This document shows positions 1 to 12,282 of a DNA stretch of 64,000 bases, in pieces. This DNA comes from Argopecten irradians (Eukaryota; Mollusca; Bivalvia; Pectinida; Pectinidae). Each line of letters opens with the position of its first letter. Positions within the stretch are counted from its first letter, which is position 1. The notes under the pieces were generated by a model. The model made no database searches, was not told the origin of the DNA, and worked only from the letters and a program-made list of their open reading frames with translations. The position numbers and the translations under genes were made by a program. The stretch is taken from contig NC_091142.1 of the NCBI RefSeq assembly GCF_041381155.1, positions 26,363,963 to 26,427,962 on the forward strand, read 5' to 3'.

Positions 1-37
1 TTACTGAAACTATGAAAGACCTAACACTTACATCGAC

Positions 38-390
38 TTAAAGATGCTCCACCGCCGACAGAGCATAAATGATACTCTTCATTTGAACAAAAATTCTGTA
101 TATATATGCCTAATTAAAACAAAAAATAATATAAAATATTTTATTTCGCCTTTGGTGCATGCGCAATCAGTAGTTCATTTCATATAGGATATAGTGCTAC
201 GGAATTTTTTCGGGATGCAATTAATTATTTTTCATATTTTTAACTTGAACTAAAATAAGAAGCTCAAACTTTTTAACGGTGGTAACGGTATAAAGTAAGT
301 AACTTTTGTAAATGAAGAAAAATATTTAATCGTCTACTCCTGTGTTTGATAGTGAAAAAATACCATTTGTCAGCGGTGGAGCATCTTTAA
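38..390. mobile_element. TTAA-flanked MITE, copy 1
   Basis: About 350 bp bounded by inverted ends TTAAAGATGCTCCACCGC and its complement, with TTAA at both edges. A second copy lies in opposite orientation at 19999-20375. No coding capacity. The TTAA target suggests piggyBac-type mobilisation; this is inferred from the ends only. Confidence 0.75.
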
Positions 391-731
391 ATACAGAAAA
401 AATCTATGAAAACCATGTCGGTTTCTCTGTTTATTATCTTTTGTAAATTGATTAATGGCTTACTCTCTGTACATTACTTTTGTGAATAATTAGCCTAAAT
501 TTGGTCCTACTAAAGCCCCTTTTGATTTTTCTATTTTTTAACTGTCATGGGCACTTATTGGGTCAAATATGATAGTTGCATTCTTCAGCTTTGTATACCT
601 CCTAATGCCAAAATATATGCAAACATTAGATTTTTTATGACACCTTTCTAGGTCACAAATCAATAAACTTTTAGTCTATTATAATAGTAGCGGGATGCTT
701 GCCTCAAGAATAACCCTAAATGGACACTTAC

Positions 732-953
732 TTGGCTTTTTCTGTGGTACAAAGAAATGAAGTGGGGATGTGTTGTAATCTCTGGCAAATGTAACAAATT
801 GGGCATGCAAGTCTTTCCTGCCTAGGTGCCACAATACACTTTGTAGTTGTAGAAGATTGTACTTGTCCACAAAGTCCACCTCCATCATATAACTGAAGAA
901 CTCTTTTACCGATTTTATTTCTGATAGTGCTCGCTTACCCATTCCACATTCAC
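732..953 (-). CDS. DED gene, exon with DED helices 2-6
   Basis: 222 nt between attgcag and gtaagt. It encodes GECGMGKRAL through HFFVPQKKP and holds the RxDL motif. If the donor were not used, the frame would read on to a stop at 679-681, so a terminal-exon alternative is possible. The canonical gtaagt makes splicing more likely. Confidence 0.7.
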
Positions 954-2452
954 CTGCAATCAATATAGTAGGTCTCACATTAATTGTATTGAATTACTGT
1001 AACCGTACTTATTTTCAAATTGACACAATCAAATTTTGTGTAAAATTGATTTTGAACAAGCCTATTCAGCACAGTGATAAATTTGTGTATAATAATAGCA
1101 ATACTAATGTTAAGTAGAAAATATGTGTAGCACAATCATATTTTAACGCAAAATGTCCAGAACGAAAGCAGTGAAAGTAACTCATGGAGTATCGAAAATA
1201 CCGCTAGTCTGGCTTTTTAATCAAATATGATATACTTGGCCATATAAATTTTATGGTCTTTGTGATTTACAATTTGATATTTGTTTTTGTTTGCATATTT
1301 CACTATTTTCTTTATGCAAGCTTTGTAAAAGAAAAGAAATTAATCGTATAAAATAGCTAAATATCAAAAACTTCCAGTTATGTATAATAACTAAAATGTA
1401 AATACATTTTTATTAAATAATTCACCTAATAAAAGAAAAGAAATTATTCGATTAAAATAGCTAAATATAAAAAATTTCCAGTTATGTATGATAATTAAAA
1501 TGTAAATACATTTTTATTGAATAATTCATCTAATAAAAGAAAAGAAATTATTCGTTTAAATTAGCTAAATATCAAAAACTTCCAGTTATGTGTAATAATT
1601 AAAATGTAAATATATTTTTATTAAATAATCCACCTGATATCCAACGATTTCGCCTTTGTTATATGTTTGTATGTAAAACTTGTAATATGACGTTAAGCGT
1701 TTTTCATTGCCTGGAAATTCATTGTTACTGTGCTTGACGTCGAAAAACTGTATGACGTGACGTCATGATTTGAGGACATTATGACAAAATGGTGGTCTTC
1801 AGTAGTACTAGATGTTTGCAACACACTTTGACGTTGAGATTCTTTCAAAAGTAGGTTATTGCAGTAATCGATAAAAATCTCCAATATTTCTTAAATTAAA
1901 AATTTTGTGTCCATTTCATCTGAGATTTTATGAAACTTGTTTCCAAGTTTTTATAATAAAAACGTCTAAGACTTGTTTCATAAAATCTCTTATGAAATGA
2001 ACACCCATATAACTTATATAATATCCTTATATCTTATAAGCATCTATAAAGAAACATTTGATAGGAATATGATGATAGTAAATATAAGCTTTTTGGATTG
2101 AAAAGGTTATTACCTTGCATTACGAACTTCATTTCATTCAATTCTTCATCAGTGATCTCCTTTGCAAGTTTCATCAGAAATATTTTGAGTTTCCATTCAT
2201 CAGAAGTCTGACTCAACGCTAGAGTTGTAATTGAAGGTCGATCCTGTGGTTCAGATATTTGTAGGTCAGGAGTTGTAATTGAAAGTCGATCCTGTGGTTC
2301 AGATGTCTGTAGGTCAATGTTGAGCCCGCTTGTTTGGTAAGCATAATCAGTAGAGGAATTAGCAGATGCAGAAGCAGATGCTGTGACTGACGTTGTGTCA
2401 TCAATTTGGTCATCACCATGACGATCAGGATCCGGTGTTCCAGATGTTGCCA
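732..2452 (-). CDS. Death effector domain (DED) protein, two internal exons (partial gene)
   Basis: Two exons join in phase: 2452-2114 (acceptor ctacag, donor gtaata) and 953-732 (acceptor attgcag, donor gtaagt); the split codon gives Gly. The joined protein has a Ser/Thr-rich, acidic N-terminal part with a 16-residue direct repeat (SEPQDR core, encoded by a 48-bp tandem duplication near 2223-2318). A domain reading FLMKLAKEITDEELNEMKF, then FFSYMMEVDFVDKYNLLQLQ and LWHLGRKDLHAQF follows. This is the six-helix pattern of a DED, with the family's RxDL motif (RKDL) near its end. DEDs make homotypic contacts in FADD, caspase-8 and cFLIP-type signalling. No ATG lies at the exon start, so upstream exons exist; the donor at 731 implies a downstream exon, perhaps left of the window. 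Which DED family member this is cannot be said. Confidence 0.72.
1323..1638. repeat. Three tandem copies of a 104-bp unit
   Basis: Units begin with aaaagaaaagaaatta at 1327, 1431 and 1535 and are about 90 percent alike. They lie in the intron between the two DED exons. Confidence 0.85.
2114..2452 (-). CDS. DED gene, exon with disordered N-terminal part and DED helices 1-2
   Basis: 339 nt, entered in phase 2 and left in phase 1. It encodes the Ser/Thr-rich segment, the 16-residue repeat pair and the start of the DED, ending at KFVMQ before the donor gtaata. The open frame could also be begun at GTG 2453, but the cag at its edge fits a splice acceptor better. Confidence 0.7.
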
Positions 2453-3680
2453 CTGTAGGATAATAGAGAAGGAAGCTAGTAGCATTGATACGTGGAAATA
2501 ATGAACATTACAAATGATACGTCACATCTACAGTACACGTACACTATATATTGATATACAACCATCAACAACAAGGAGCCGCAGAGCGTGGCATTATCCC
2601 AAGCACTGGCAGTTGGAATAAAACCCAAATACATCAAGGTCAAAGTAACATTATTTCAAGTATAACTTAAACTGTATACAAGTATTGTAAAACTGTAAAA
2701 AAAACAGCAGGTAACAAAAATAAACAATAATTTGGTATTTTTGACTGCGTTTTCATGGTAACACTAACAGAAAAAATCCAAAAATTGTTATAGCCCGGAA
2801 AATGATCTCAGATCGACGGACGGACGACAACAATATCCCCCGCAAACGTGTTTCACGGGAGATAATAATGCCCCTCATTATGAAACAAGTGTTTGTCCAG
2901 AAGTGAATACACAGGCGTTACACAACAAGTGGTTGTTGGATATGGAATGTATTCCACACGAGTGAGTTATTTTTAAAAGTAACAAAATACACAAGCTTTA
3001 TAGCGAGTGTCTTTTGTAACTTTAAAGAAATAACTTACTAATGTGGAATGAATTTCATATCCAATAACCACGAGTTGTGTGACCTGTTTTTCCACAATTA
3101 ACTATCCATTTTAGCCGATAGAAATGCTATGAGGATAAGGTAACTTGTTTTTGCCAAGATATGCAAATAAAATGTAGTGATATTTTCATCAGCAAAAAGG
3201 CACTAATTAATACTAAAAAGTCATATTTGATAAAGAATCCATTCATATAAAAAGTCTTCGAATAGGGATCAACTTTATGATGAAATATTTCTCATTTAAC
3301 GTATTATTAAAATTATTCTTTCAAGGTTATTTAAAATATATCACTCTTTGTCGGACTATGAAAAAAGCATGCGCATGGCAGAATTGTGCCGTTTAATTCC
3401 CGCCAAATAATCATCAAGCCATTGTAATCAACTTCAAATCCGTTTCAGACTAATTTACTCTACCAAACTCAGCAGTATTTAGATTTTTTTTCAAAACGAG
3501 TTACACAGATTATTTTACTTCACATAAAAACGTCACGTTTTTTGACACATGCAACGACCTCGACACATACTGTACGCTTTCAAACATGTACAGCAGTTTT
3601 GACGCGACAATCACAACATGCATTGTAGCGTACGCGTGACGTCACACGATTATTGGTGACGATGACAAATGACAATGTTG
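2453..3680. other. Non-coding stretch with one palindromic element
   Basis: No exon recognised. It may be intron or 5' flank of the DED gene. The only clear structure is the palindrome at 2917-3083, listed separately. Confidence 0.5.
2917..3083. mobile_element. Palindromic fold-back MITE
   Basis: Imperfect inverted arms (gttacacaac..gtggttgttgg and their complement, followed by matching tgtggaat and aagttattt blocks) fill about 167 bp with a short loop. No target duplication could be fixed. Confidence 0.6.
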
Positions 3681-3686
3681 CACTGG

Positions 3687-4227
3687 TATGGCGTGCCGAA
3701 CGTTACAAAATTCAATAAGTAAAATAAAATGTGTAAAGAAAAAAAATATTTTGTAATATATCGTTATATTTGTTCAATATGTTTAATTTGTGTGTAAAAA
3801 CAATAAATGTTTGAGTATTTTTTTACAATTTATGTGTAAAAATAAATTTTTGTTCAATAATTTCTTTGTGTGTGTGAAAAATATATTTGTGTGTAAAAAT
3901 ATATATTTATGTGTGAATTTCACACACAAACATAAAACAACATCACACACAAATATATTTTTTACACACAAACCATTTTTTTCAGACACAAATATAAAAG
4001 AAATTACACACAAATATATTTTTCACACACACAAAGATTTTTGTTCACACAAATATAAAACAAAATCACACACAAATATATATTTTTACCCACAAACCAT
4101 ATTTTTCACACACAGATATAAAAAAATACACACAAATATTTTTCACACACACAAATTAAAAATAATGAACACATTTTTCGCACAAATGTTTTTACTTATT
4201 GAATTTTGCAACGTTCGGCACGCCATA
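3687..4227. mobile_element. 541-bp TIR element with CACA/TATA-rich interior
   Basis: Starts TATGGCGTGCCGAACGTT and ends with the complement (aacgttYggcacgccata). The direct repeat cactgg flanks it at 3681-3686 and 4228-4233. The inside is a fold-back built of tgtgtgaaaaatatatttgt-like words: the left part carries the TGTG form and the right part the CACA form. Open frames in it are by-products of this repeat. Superfamily unknown. Confidence 0.75.
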
Positions 4228-5177
4228 CACTGGTAGTATAAAGAAATCATTAAACAAGTGCATCGTGTATCTGATACCCAGAGAGTTGAATAATACCGTC
4301 TATTGTGGTAGAGATATGATTAATCACTATTAATTATTACTGATATCAGCGATTAATATGATTCTACATATGTACATAATGTATTTCCATTAAAGGTCCA
4401 CTACCTTTACAAAACAGCTTTTTATTTTTCAAATGGGATTGTAAAACGAGATTAATAATTATGTAGAGTCACAAAAGTTATCAGCTTATCGTTAATACTA
4501 CACTCATCATCCCCTTCTGAACAATGTAATTAAAATTAATAAAATAATTAATGGTTGTGTCTGGGAGATTGCGTGATATTTTTAGTTGAAATTTATTTTT
4601 TATTTAAATGTGATGTATTCTACTTGCTATGTTTTTTTATTCTGGCCGAGTCCATTTGTTGTCCGAGACGGAAAAAGTCATGAGGCGTGGGTAATGTAAT
4701 ATAAGGTATTTGTCATTATTTGTATGTATAGAAACGCAGTAGTTATTTCGGGTTTTGGTCGCATAATTCTTATCGTGTGTAATCATGCGTATCAAACACC
4801 CTTCACATTTATTTTATTATTAACGTCCAAAATATTTAGGTTATCGTCGAGGTTGGTGGGACGGAATTGCCGGCGTTGGGAAACTAGGGAGTTAGAGGGC
4901 AACGGTTTGACTTAGAGCGGCGTTAGTTACGCCGGTGTAACGTTGAATATGGACCTCCGTTGAAAATTGACCTCGGGTCAGTTTTCAACGTTGAAAACGG
5001 ACCCCGAATGCCGTTGAAAATTGAACATGCCGTTGAAAATTGACGGTGTCTAGGGTCAATTCTCAACGGCAGGTCTGTTGAAAAATGACCGTTGAAAAAT
5101 GACCTTGGCAAACTATCAACGGATGGTCTGTTGAAATATGACCCTAGTACATTCACATATATAACTGTTGCACAAAC

Positions 5178-5671
5178 CAGAAACATATATACATAGAGAT
5201 TGGCAACTTCGCCAATTTTACGATAGGCAGATGTACCTCTCTATGTCCCTAGGGGCTTTTATATAAACTCTTAAATAGTTAAATACAGCAGAATAACTTT
5301 GATATGTTATAAAATTTAAGTAATTTTCAGATGGTTTGAGTACGATTTTGGAAAGAAAAAATAATATTTTAACTTATATGTTAATAAAACAAAATGCACT
5401 TCCGGTTTTGAATGCCTGATTTTCGAAAAACCAGGTAAAATTGCTCATTTTCATACTTTCAAAAATCATATTAAATAACATCAATTGGGAAAACTGATCA
5501 CATCAAACCATGATATAATGTTTAAACTTTGTGTTGATGCAAAAGTATCATGTTTAAAAGAATACACTTAAATGTAGTTAGCCAAGGGAAAATGCCTATA
5601 AACTGGAGGTCCCTCTGCCTGTCAACATAGACAAAGAAGGAGTTTCCAATCTCTATGTATATATGTTTCTG
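5178..5671. mobile_element. hAT-like MITE nested in the fold-back element
   Basis: 494 bp with a 26-bp inverted end beginning CAGAAACATATATACA, so it opens CAG and closes CTG. The 7-bp direct repeat cacaaac flanks it (5171-5177 and 5672-5678). CAG..CTG ends with a 7-8 bp target duplication suit hAT; there is no coding region. Confidence 0.7.
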
Positions 5672-6074
5672 CACAAACATAATTCTCTAATTCTGTTATC
5701 GCCATTCCTAATATAAGCGACCCTTCTGTGCTGGTATTTAAATTACGTAATCACCTCGATTTGAATTGAAATTTGGTATTGTTATCATCGTATCAAATAC
5801 CTCATTTAAATATTTTGTATGTTTATTATGGAGAATACAAAACTTTCATTTTTTCTATAGTTATTTTGTTCGCCCGTGTAGATAATGTTAATTTAATTGT
5901 TCTCAGACTGAGGAATTGCTATATGACACTGAGGTAACGTAGTATACAAAACTATAATTATGGGATATTATTAATTTGTTTCTTAATGATTTTTTTATGA
6001 TTATATTTTCGACGATTTTACGTTTGTCAGATATTCAGTAATTTTTAATATATATTTATTCCCTTATCTGCGTA

Positions 6075-7227
6075 TGGATCACTTATGTTGTGTTCTGCGT
6101 GTGGTTGTGTTTTGTTGTTTTGTGGTTGTGTGTTTTTGTGTTGTGTGTTGTTTGTTTGTGGTGTTGTTGTGTGTTGTTTTGTTGTTGTGTGATGTTGTGT
6201 TGTTATGTTATGTGGTGTTGTGTTGTTGTGTGTTGTGTTGTGTTGTTATGTGTGGTTGTGTCATGTTATTGTGTTGTGTGGCATTGGTGTGTTGCTGTGT
6301 GCTGTGTGGCTGTGTTTTGTGTTGTGTTGTTGTGTGTTGTGTTGTTGTTCCGTGTTTGTGTAAAGCGTTGTTACATGGTGTTTTTGTGATGTGTTGTTGC
6401 GTAATGTTGTGTACTGTTGTGTTGTTGTCGGGTTTTGTGTTGCTGTGTATTGTTGTGTTGTTGTATTGTTGTTGTATGTTGTATTGTGGTTGTGTTGTGT
6501 GTTGTTGTGTTGTTGTATGATGTTTTGTTGTGTGATTTTGTGTTGTGTTATGTTGTGTGATGTTGTGTTGTGTTGTGTGATGTTGTTGTGTGTTATTGTT
6601 TTGTTTATGGGTGGTGTTGTATTGTTGTTGCGTGGTTGTGTGTTGTCGTTGTGTTGTGTGTTGTGTTATGTGTTGTTGTTTGATGTTTTGTTGTTATGTT
6701 GTGATGTGTTGTGAGGTGTGTTGTGTTTTTGTGGTGTTGTGTGTTGTTGTTGGGTAGTGTTGTGTTGTTGTTGCGTGTTTGCGTGATGTGTATTTGTGTT
6801 ATGTTGTGTGATGTGCTGTTGTGTGATGTTGTGTTGTGTGATGTTGTGTTGTGTAGTGTTGTTATTGGATGTTGTTGTATTGTTGTTGCGTGGTTGTGTG
6901 TTGTGGTGTTGTTGTGTTGTGTGTTGTGTGATGTTTTATTGTGATGTTGTGTCGTATTGTTGTGTAATGCTGTCTTGTGTTGTGTGTTTTGTGATGCTGT
7001 GTTTAGTGTGATGCGTTGTTGTGGTGTGTGATGTTATGTTGTGTGATGTTATGTTGTTTGATGTTTTGTTGTGTGATATTGTGTTATTTTGTTGTGTTTT
7101 GTTGTGTGATGTGATGTGTTGGTGTGTGGTGTTGTGTTGTGTAGTGTTGTTGTGTTGTTGGTGTGTTGCTGTGCTGTGTGATGCTGTGTGGTTTCGTGGT
7201 GTTGTGGTGTCGTGTTGTGTTGTTGTG
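6075..7227. repeat. 1.15-kb G/T-only low-complexity tract (TGTTGTG-type)
   Basis: The plus strand is almost entirely G and T, made of degenerate tgttg/tgtgt/tgatgttg words without a fixed period. All frames of the plus strand read as Cys/Val/Leu runs, and those of the minus strand as Thr/His/Asn runs. None is a credible gene. Confidence 0.9.
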
Positions 7228-7458
7228 TAAAAACGAGCTCTTATGGGGTCACTTTTCAACGGGGTCTATTTTCAACGGGTCGGTGTAAAAAGTGCGCCCA
7301 AAGTTCAGTTTTCAACGGTTTTCGGGGTCATTTTTCAACGTTGAAAAATGACCCGAGGTCAGTTTTCAACGGGGGTCCATTTTCAACGTTACACCGGAGC
7401 GGTGCGCCGGCAGGGTTACGCCGGTGCAAGTTGCTCAGGTAGTTTCCCGGCAATTCCG

Positions 7459-9107
7459 CCACGGCGAGCGAAGTGGCGGTCACACAGTCAGAGGTTTGTG
7501 TGCCATTGTAAATACATCCCGCTGTAAATACATATTCTGCATTAATAAATACTTGGAAACTGCTGTCAGAGTTATCGTCATATATCTGTTGCCAACTTAG
7601 CCGAGAAGAACCTCAGAGGTGCGTTACACCGATTGTAAATCTAAATGAATATCTTAGTTGTAATTTTTAGCATTCGTAATTGCATGTAATTCTCAGCATT
7701 GATAATTGTAATTTTTAGCAATTTGTAATTGTTATTTTTAGCCAAATGGTTCAAATTCAAAGTGACTTGTTGTGTTATAGCTCTAGCATTTATGGAGAAG
7801 ACAGATAGGACTGGTCACCTACAATTTTATAATCAGTAGTATGATGTATTACGATTTATCAGTAATCAATATTATGGGGAAAAAACAATTAGTGAAATAT
7901 TAATATACATGAAAAATATACACTGTGTGTGTAATAATAATCCTATATTGAGTTCAGGGTACCAATGAACTTTGATCAGATATTGTCTAGATAAATCACC
8001 TGTCAAACTAAAAATGGAACTAAAAATACAGGTGTGTGTCTATCTCATACTTGACAGGCAAAACATTTATACAACTTACTTTTAGTTGTTAATTTCTCCT
8101 AATCATCATGTGAATTAAATCCAAAAAGACCGTGTCTAAAAGCAACGATGACATTGACAAGACTGATATAAATTACTTCCTCGTTAACTGTTACTAACCT
8201 GAAATCAAAACGAAAGTAAAATAGTCTGTGTCACACAAACACTTGTAATGCATCTGAAGTAACATAAACAAATAAATATAGTAATAAACAACAATGATAT
8301 AGCCTTTCGATTGTATCTGTGCCTATAAAATAAAATAAATAATTTACATTGCTTTACTGTTTACTTACAATCCGGATCGATATACAGAAATTGGTTTCTA
8401 TTTTAAATTACCCACAACACCGGAAGTTGCATGTGGATGGCCGATGATAATTACGTGACGAACGAAACCGAATCTTCAGACACATATTTCTATTTGAGTG
8501 GCGAGATATAGTTTATAACAAGTCATATCTGTACACCATCACTCAATGAAAATGCTGCAGTTAAAGGTAAATATTCAGCCATCAGTTCAATTGAAAAAAA
8601 AAAACTATTTCATTTTACAGGTTTGGCACAACACTGCTAAGAGTAATAGATCTAGTTACCATTTTTTTTAGTAACAGATACCTGTTTGAGCAAGGATTTG
8701 TAAGTGAGAAGGATTCGTGACTGTCTCTTTACACTATTAAACACCACGCGAGACGCCTATGAACCAGGAATAAAAAACGTTTTTCTCAACAAATACTTGT
8801 CTTATCGAGTCAAATGAAACACCAATGCAAAGTTTATTAAATTTCACAACGTTTATTACTTGCTTTAAGGACGGAAGATTTAGAAGATATGTCTTAAATT
8901 TTCGATAAAAAATACGACAGCTCATGAAATGACGGCCCCGCTTCAGAAAGTAAGACGATAACCCTCGCACCTGCAAGCTACATCAAAGGCTGCGCCGGTG
9001 GATATCAAAGGAAAATCGGTCGTCGCCCAACGTCACGGCCAGTGCATAAACACAAAAGCTCCTGCGTTGTACTGCCCCAAAACTCAGTGTGACTTATCCT
9101 TCTTATA
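7459..9107. other. No gene or strong repeat seen
   Basis: AT-rich sequence with short, unsupported open frames. The part at 7480-7630 (aataaa, then a tail ending near gttacac) faintly resembles an LTR end, but no partner was found. Confidence 0.4.
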
Positions 9108-9109
9108 TA

Positions 9110-9696
9110 CAGTCAAACCTCCATGTATCGAAGTTCAAGGGACCGTCAGAAAAACATCGAGACTTCGAATTATTCGTGGTTGAAATTAGACAGATGTTTT
9201 TTTACCATGACCAACTGTGGTACTTATGTACGTGTCGTCTCCGTTCCGTAAACTTTATAATCATTGTATCACAAGCGAGTTCTCATGTCTACTGATGACA
9301 TCTTTACTTGGTATATCTAGACTAGTTCCATGTTGTAAAATGATGTGAACAAGAGAGATGTCAAAATCGCCGATGGTAGTTGCAAAATTATAAAAATAAA
9401 ACCGAGATATATATTTTGAAATGCTGTTCTACAGCACATTTAGGAAAAAGAAAATTGGCATTTTCGGCGAACTCGTTGTCCAAAAAATCTCATTTCTAGT
9501 TATAAGAACATTTTATGTGTGATTTTTGTCATTTGGACCCAAAATTTACTTCGTATTATCTGAGTTCCTCGAGTTATCCGAATTCGAAGTATCCAAGTTC
9601 TTGAAACAAAGATAAAGAGGGAATTCGCCCGGGACCAGCAAAGTACTTAAGCCGGTTTGTCGAATTATCCGAGTTCGTATCAACAAAGTTCCACTG
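9110..9696. mobile_element. pogo/Tigger-type MITE
   Basis: 587 bp flanked by TA on both sides. It starts CAGTCAAACCTCCATGTATC and ends gagttcgtatcaacaaagttccactg, whose complement CAGTGGAACTTTG is the pogo-style end. Internal words such as tcgaagtt and tcgaattatccgagtt repeat in both orientations. No transposase frame. Confidence 0.7.
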
Positions 9697-11172
9697 TATT
9701 CAATTAATCACATGTATTTCTATCGTTAGCAATACATGTGTATATTATAAACAAGACTTACGTGTACTAGGCCTAACCCATGTACATGTGTTCGTTTGGT
9801 GACTATTTAAGCGATGGTTAATATTACGGAATAAATATAAAATCAAAAACACATTGTAAAAAAACGAAACTAAAAAGGAGGAACCGAAATCGCTACAACA
9901 CCTACAAAATACTTCGATTTAGAATGATCAATTTGCTCCAGTATTTATGCCAAAGTTTTGCATTGTAACAGTTTTGAGTATGAGTTACTAATAATGTGGT
10001 TCGCTATTTACCATTCTGTAAATTCTACAAACCGCTACCAAAGGTGACAGCAAACATCAAAAACGACTTACTGTATCTTTGCTGAACTAATGGTTTAATA
10101 ACGCAGCTTGTAAAAACAAAGCACCGGGTATCAGCCTGATCAGTGATATTAATTAACTTGATGATATCAAGCAAGCAACACAAGCTGTCATAATCCCTAT
10201 TTTCCGGCGAAGGGCGGTCATGAGACAGTTAGGTGTGACAGCATGCCGCGAACACCTGATCTGTACAGGTAAATTTTTATTCAATTCTATAACAAATGGT
10301 CCATGAAAAAAGTTTGATACATCAAGAACTTTGATTCATAAAAATTTGATTCATACATATGGGTTAGTTAGTAATATTATATAGTGAAAAAATTAGGGAC
10401 CAGACAAAAAGTTTGATACAGCGAGAAATTTGATTTATCGGAGTTCGAATAATCGAGGTTTGACTGTACGTCCTTGGTTTTAGTAATTAATAAGTTACCC
10501 AAATGAGGAATTCTGTGAACAGAAAACACAAAATGTTATTATTATCAAAAAAGGGCATTGTAATTTTAAAGTGCATTACAACTTATCTAAGACTATGTTG
10601 CTGTGCATGGAATATCTAATTCTGTTGTCTCACTTTGTTGTAAGATGACAATTTAGGTGTTCTCCATTGACTACAGTGTATAGCCATTAGGGAAATTCAG
10701 TGCAAATGTCATGGTTGAATGAGTTTTACCTGTTTGTTATTTTCAGCACCATAGTGAGCAATGGAAGTGAATTAGTTTTTGACTTTTTCTAAAATTGAGA
10801 CAATGAAGTTTGTCCCATTTTGATGAATAATAGTCTAAATTATGTTAGTGATGGTGCCATGTCAAAATTATTTTTTTGATAAAAAAGTTTGAAACAACTT
10901 CATGCATTTTTCTTTCACATAATTCCTCATTTGGGTAACTGATTGATTACTCAAACAGGTAACTGTTACTAAAATGGGTAACTGTTACCCATATGCAGGG
11001 TTGTGCCCAACCTGTTTTATGGGAATTTGGTTAAATCGGCCCAGCGTAAAATCGGTCTAGGAATACCCAAGTGAAATCAGCCCAGAGTCAAATTGGCCCT
11101 ATACATAAGTTATATAGTAACACCAATGTAACTATGTTGTATATTATTTCTAATGGTTTTTAATAGTTTTTT
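9697..11172. other. No gene seen
   Basis: Apart from the pogo-type end near 10.3-10.5 kb, the stretch shows only AT-rich unique sequence and a short repeated phrase (aactgttac..gggtaact) around 10.49 and 10.94 kb. Confidence 0.4.
10300..10466. mobile_element. Right part of a second pogo-type element
   Basis: Ends cgaggtttgactg followed by TA at 10467-10468, with a tgatacagcg..tttgattt run before it. The end is the complement of the left end at 9110. The left boundary of this copy was not found. Confidence 0.55.
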
Positions 11173-12282
11173 TAGCCCACCATCATCAGATGGTGGGCTA
11201 TTCAAATCGCCTTTCTTCCGTGGTCCATCGTCCTTCCGTCCGTCCGTCTGTCCGTTAACAATTCTTGTTACCGCTATTTCTCAGAAAGTACTGAAGGGAT
11301 CTTTTTCAAATTTCACATGTATGTTCCCCTGGGGCCCTAGTTGTGCATATTGCATTTTGGGACCGATCGGTCAACAAAATGGCCGACCGGCGGCCAATTT
11401 GGATTTTGATAGTTAAAGTTTGTTACCGCTATTTCTCAGAAAGTACTGAAGGGATCTTTCTCAAATTTCATATGTAGGTTCCCCTAGGACATTAGTTGTG
11501 CATATTGCAACAAAATGGCCGACCGGCGGCCAATTTGGATTTTGATAGTTAAAGTTTGTTACCGCTATTTCTCAGAAAGTACTGAAGGGATCTTTCTCAA
11601 ATTTCATATGTAGGTTCCCCTAGGACATTAGTTGTGCATATTGCATTTTGGGACCGATCGGTCAACAAAATGGCCGACTGGCAGCCATCTTGGATTTTGA
11701 TAGTTAAATTTGCTTTTTCTCAAAAAGTACTGGAGTGATCTTTCTCAAATTTCATATGTAGGTTCCCCTAGGACCCTATTTGTGCATATTGCATTTTAGG
11801 ACTGATTAGTGAAAAAGGTGGCCGCATGGCAGCCATCTTTGATTTTGATAGTTAGAGTTTGTTACCGCTATTTCTCAGAAAGTACTGAAGGGATCTGTCT
11901 CAAATTTCATATGTAGGTTCCCCTAGGGCCCTAGTTTTTCATTCTGATTAGTCAACAAGATGGCCAACCGGCCGCCATCTTAGATTTTGATAGTTATTGC
12001 TATTTATCAGAAATTACTGAAGGGATATCTCTCAAATTCCATGCGTAGGTTCCCCTTGGGCCCTAGTTGTGCATAGGTGACTGATCAGTCAACAAGATGG
12101 TCAACCGACCGCTATCTTGGATTTCACCGCTGTTTCTCAGAAAGTGATGAAGCAATCTGTCTTAAATTTTGTAAGTAGTATGTTTGAAAAAGTTTGAAAA
12201 GCAGGGAAAAGATCCCTCTTCCCATTGTCAGACATAGATCATTCTTTGGTGGGCGCCAAGATCCTTCTGGGATCTCTTGTTT
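11173..12282 (+). mobile_element. Helentron-like (HINE/pearl-type) element H1
   Basis: The head is a hairpin (tagcccaccatcatc and its complement). A tandem core follows, with gttaccgctatttctcagaa recurring at about 11267, 11422, 11559 and 11870 (spacing 137-155 bp, one degenerate copy between). The tail repeats the head arm inverted (ggtgggcgcc), then a hairpin agatccttctgggatct, then cttgttttt. This head/core/tail plan is that of bivalve pearl elements and of non-autonomous Helentrons. It has no coding region. Confidence 0.65.

Larger units (their letters stand above)
4861..7458. mobile_element. 2.6-kb fold-back element with GTTGAAAA-rich inverted arms
   Basis: Left arm (about 4861-5150) and right arm (about 7230-7458) are imperfect inverted copies, from ggaattgccgg..ggaaact inward through gttacgccggtgtaacgttga to runs of the word GTTGAAAA(A/T)TGACC in both orientations. 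At least six GTTGAAAA words lie on the left and six TTTTCAAC words on the right. The interior holds a hAT-like MITE and a G/T tract. No transposase frame was recognised, so it is non-autonomous or not a transposon at all. Confidence 0.6.

Noticed and set aside
3783-4236. Cys/His/Phe-rich frames (FVCVKN-, HTNIFF-type)
   Set aside because: They are built from CACA/TATA words inside an inverted-repeat element.
6074-7259. Cys/Val/Leu-rich frames on the plus strand and Thr/His/Asn-rich frames on the minus strand
   Set aside because: Pure consequence of a G/T-only tract. No start context, domain or splice support.
7480-7630. LTR-like tail (aataaa followed by a stretch ending near gttacac)
   Set aside because: No second LTR, primer-binding site or internal coding region was found, so a retroelement fossil is not supported.
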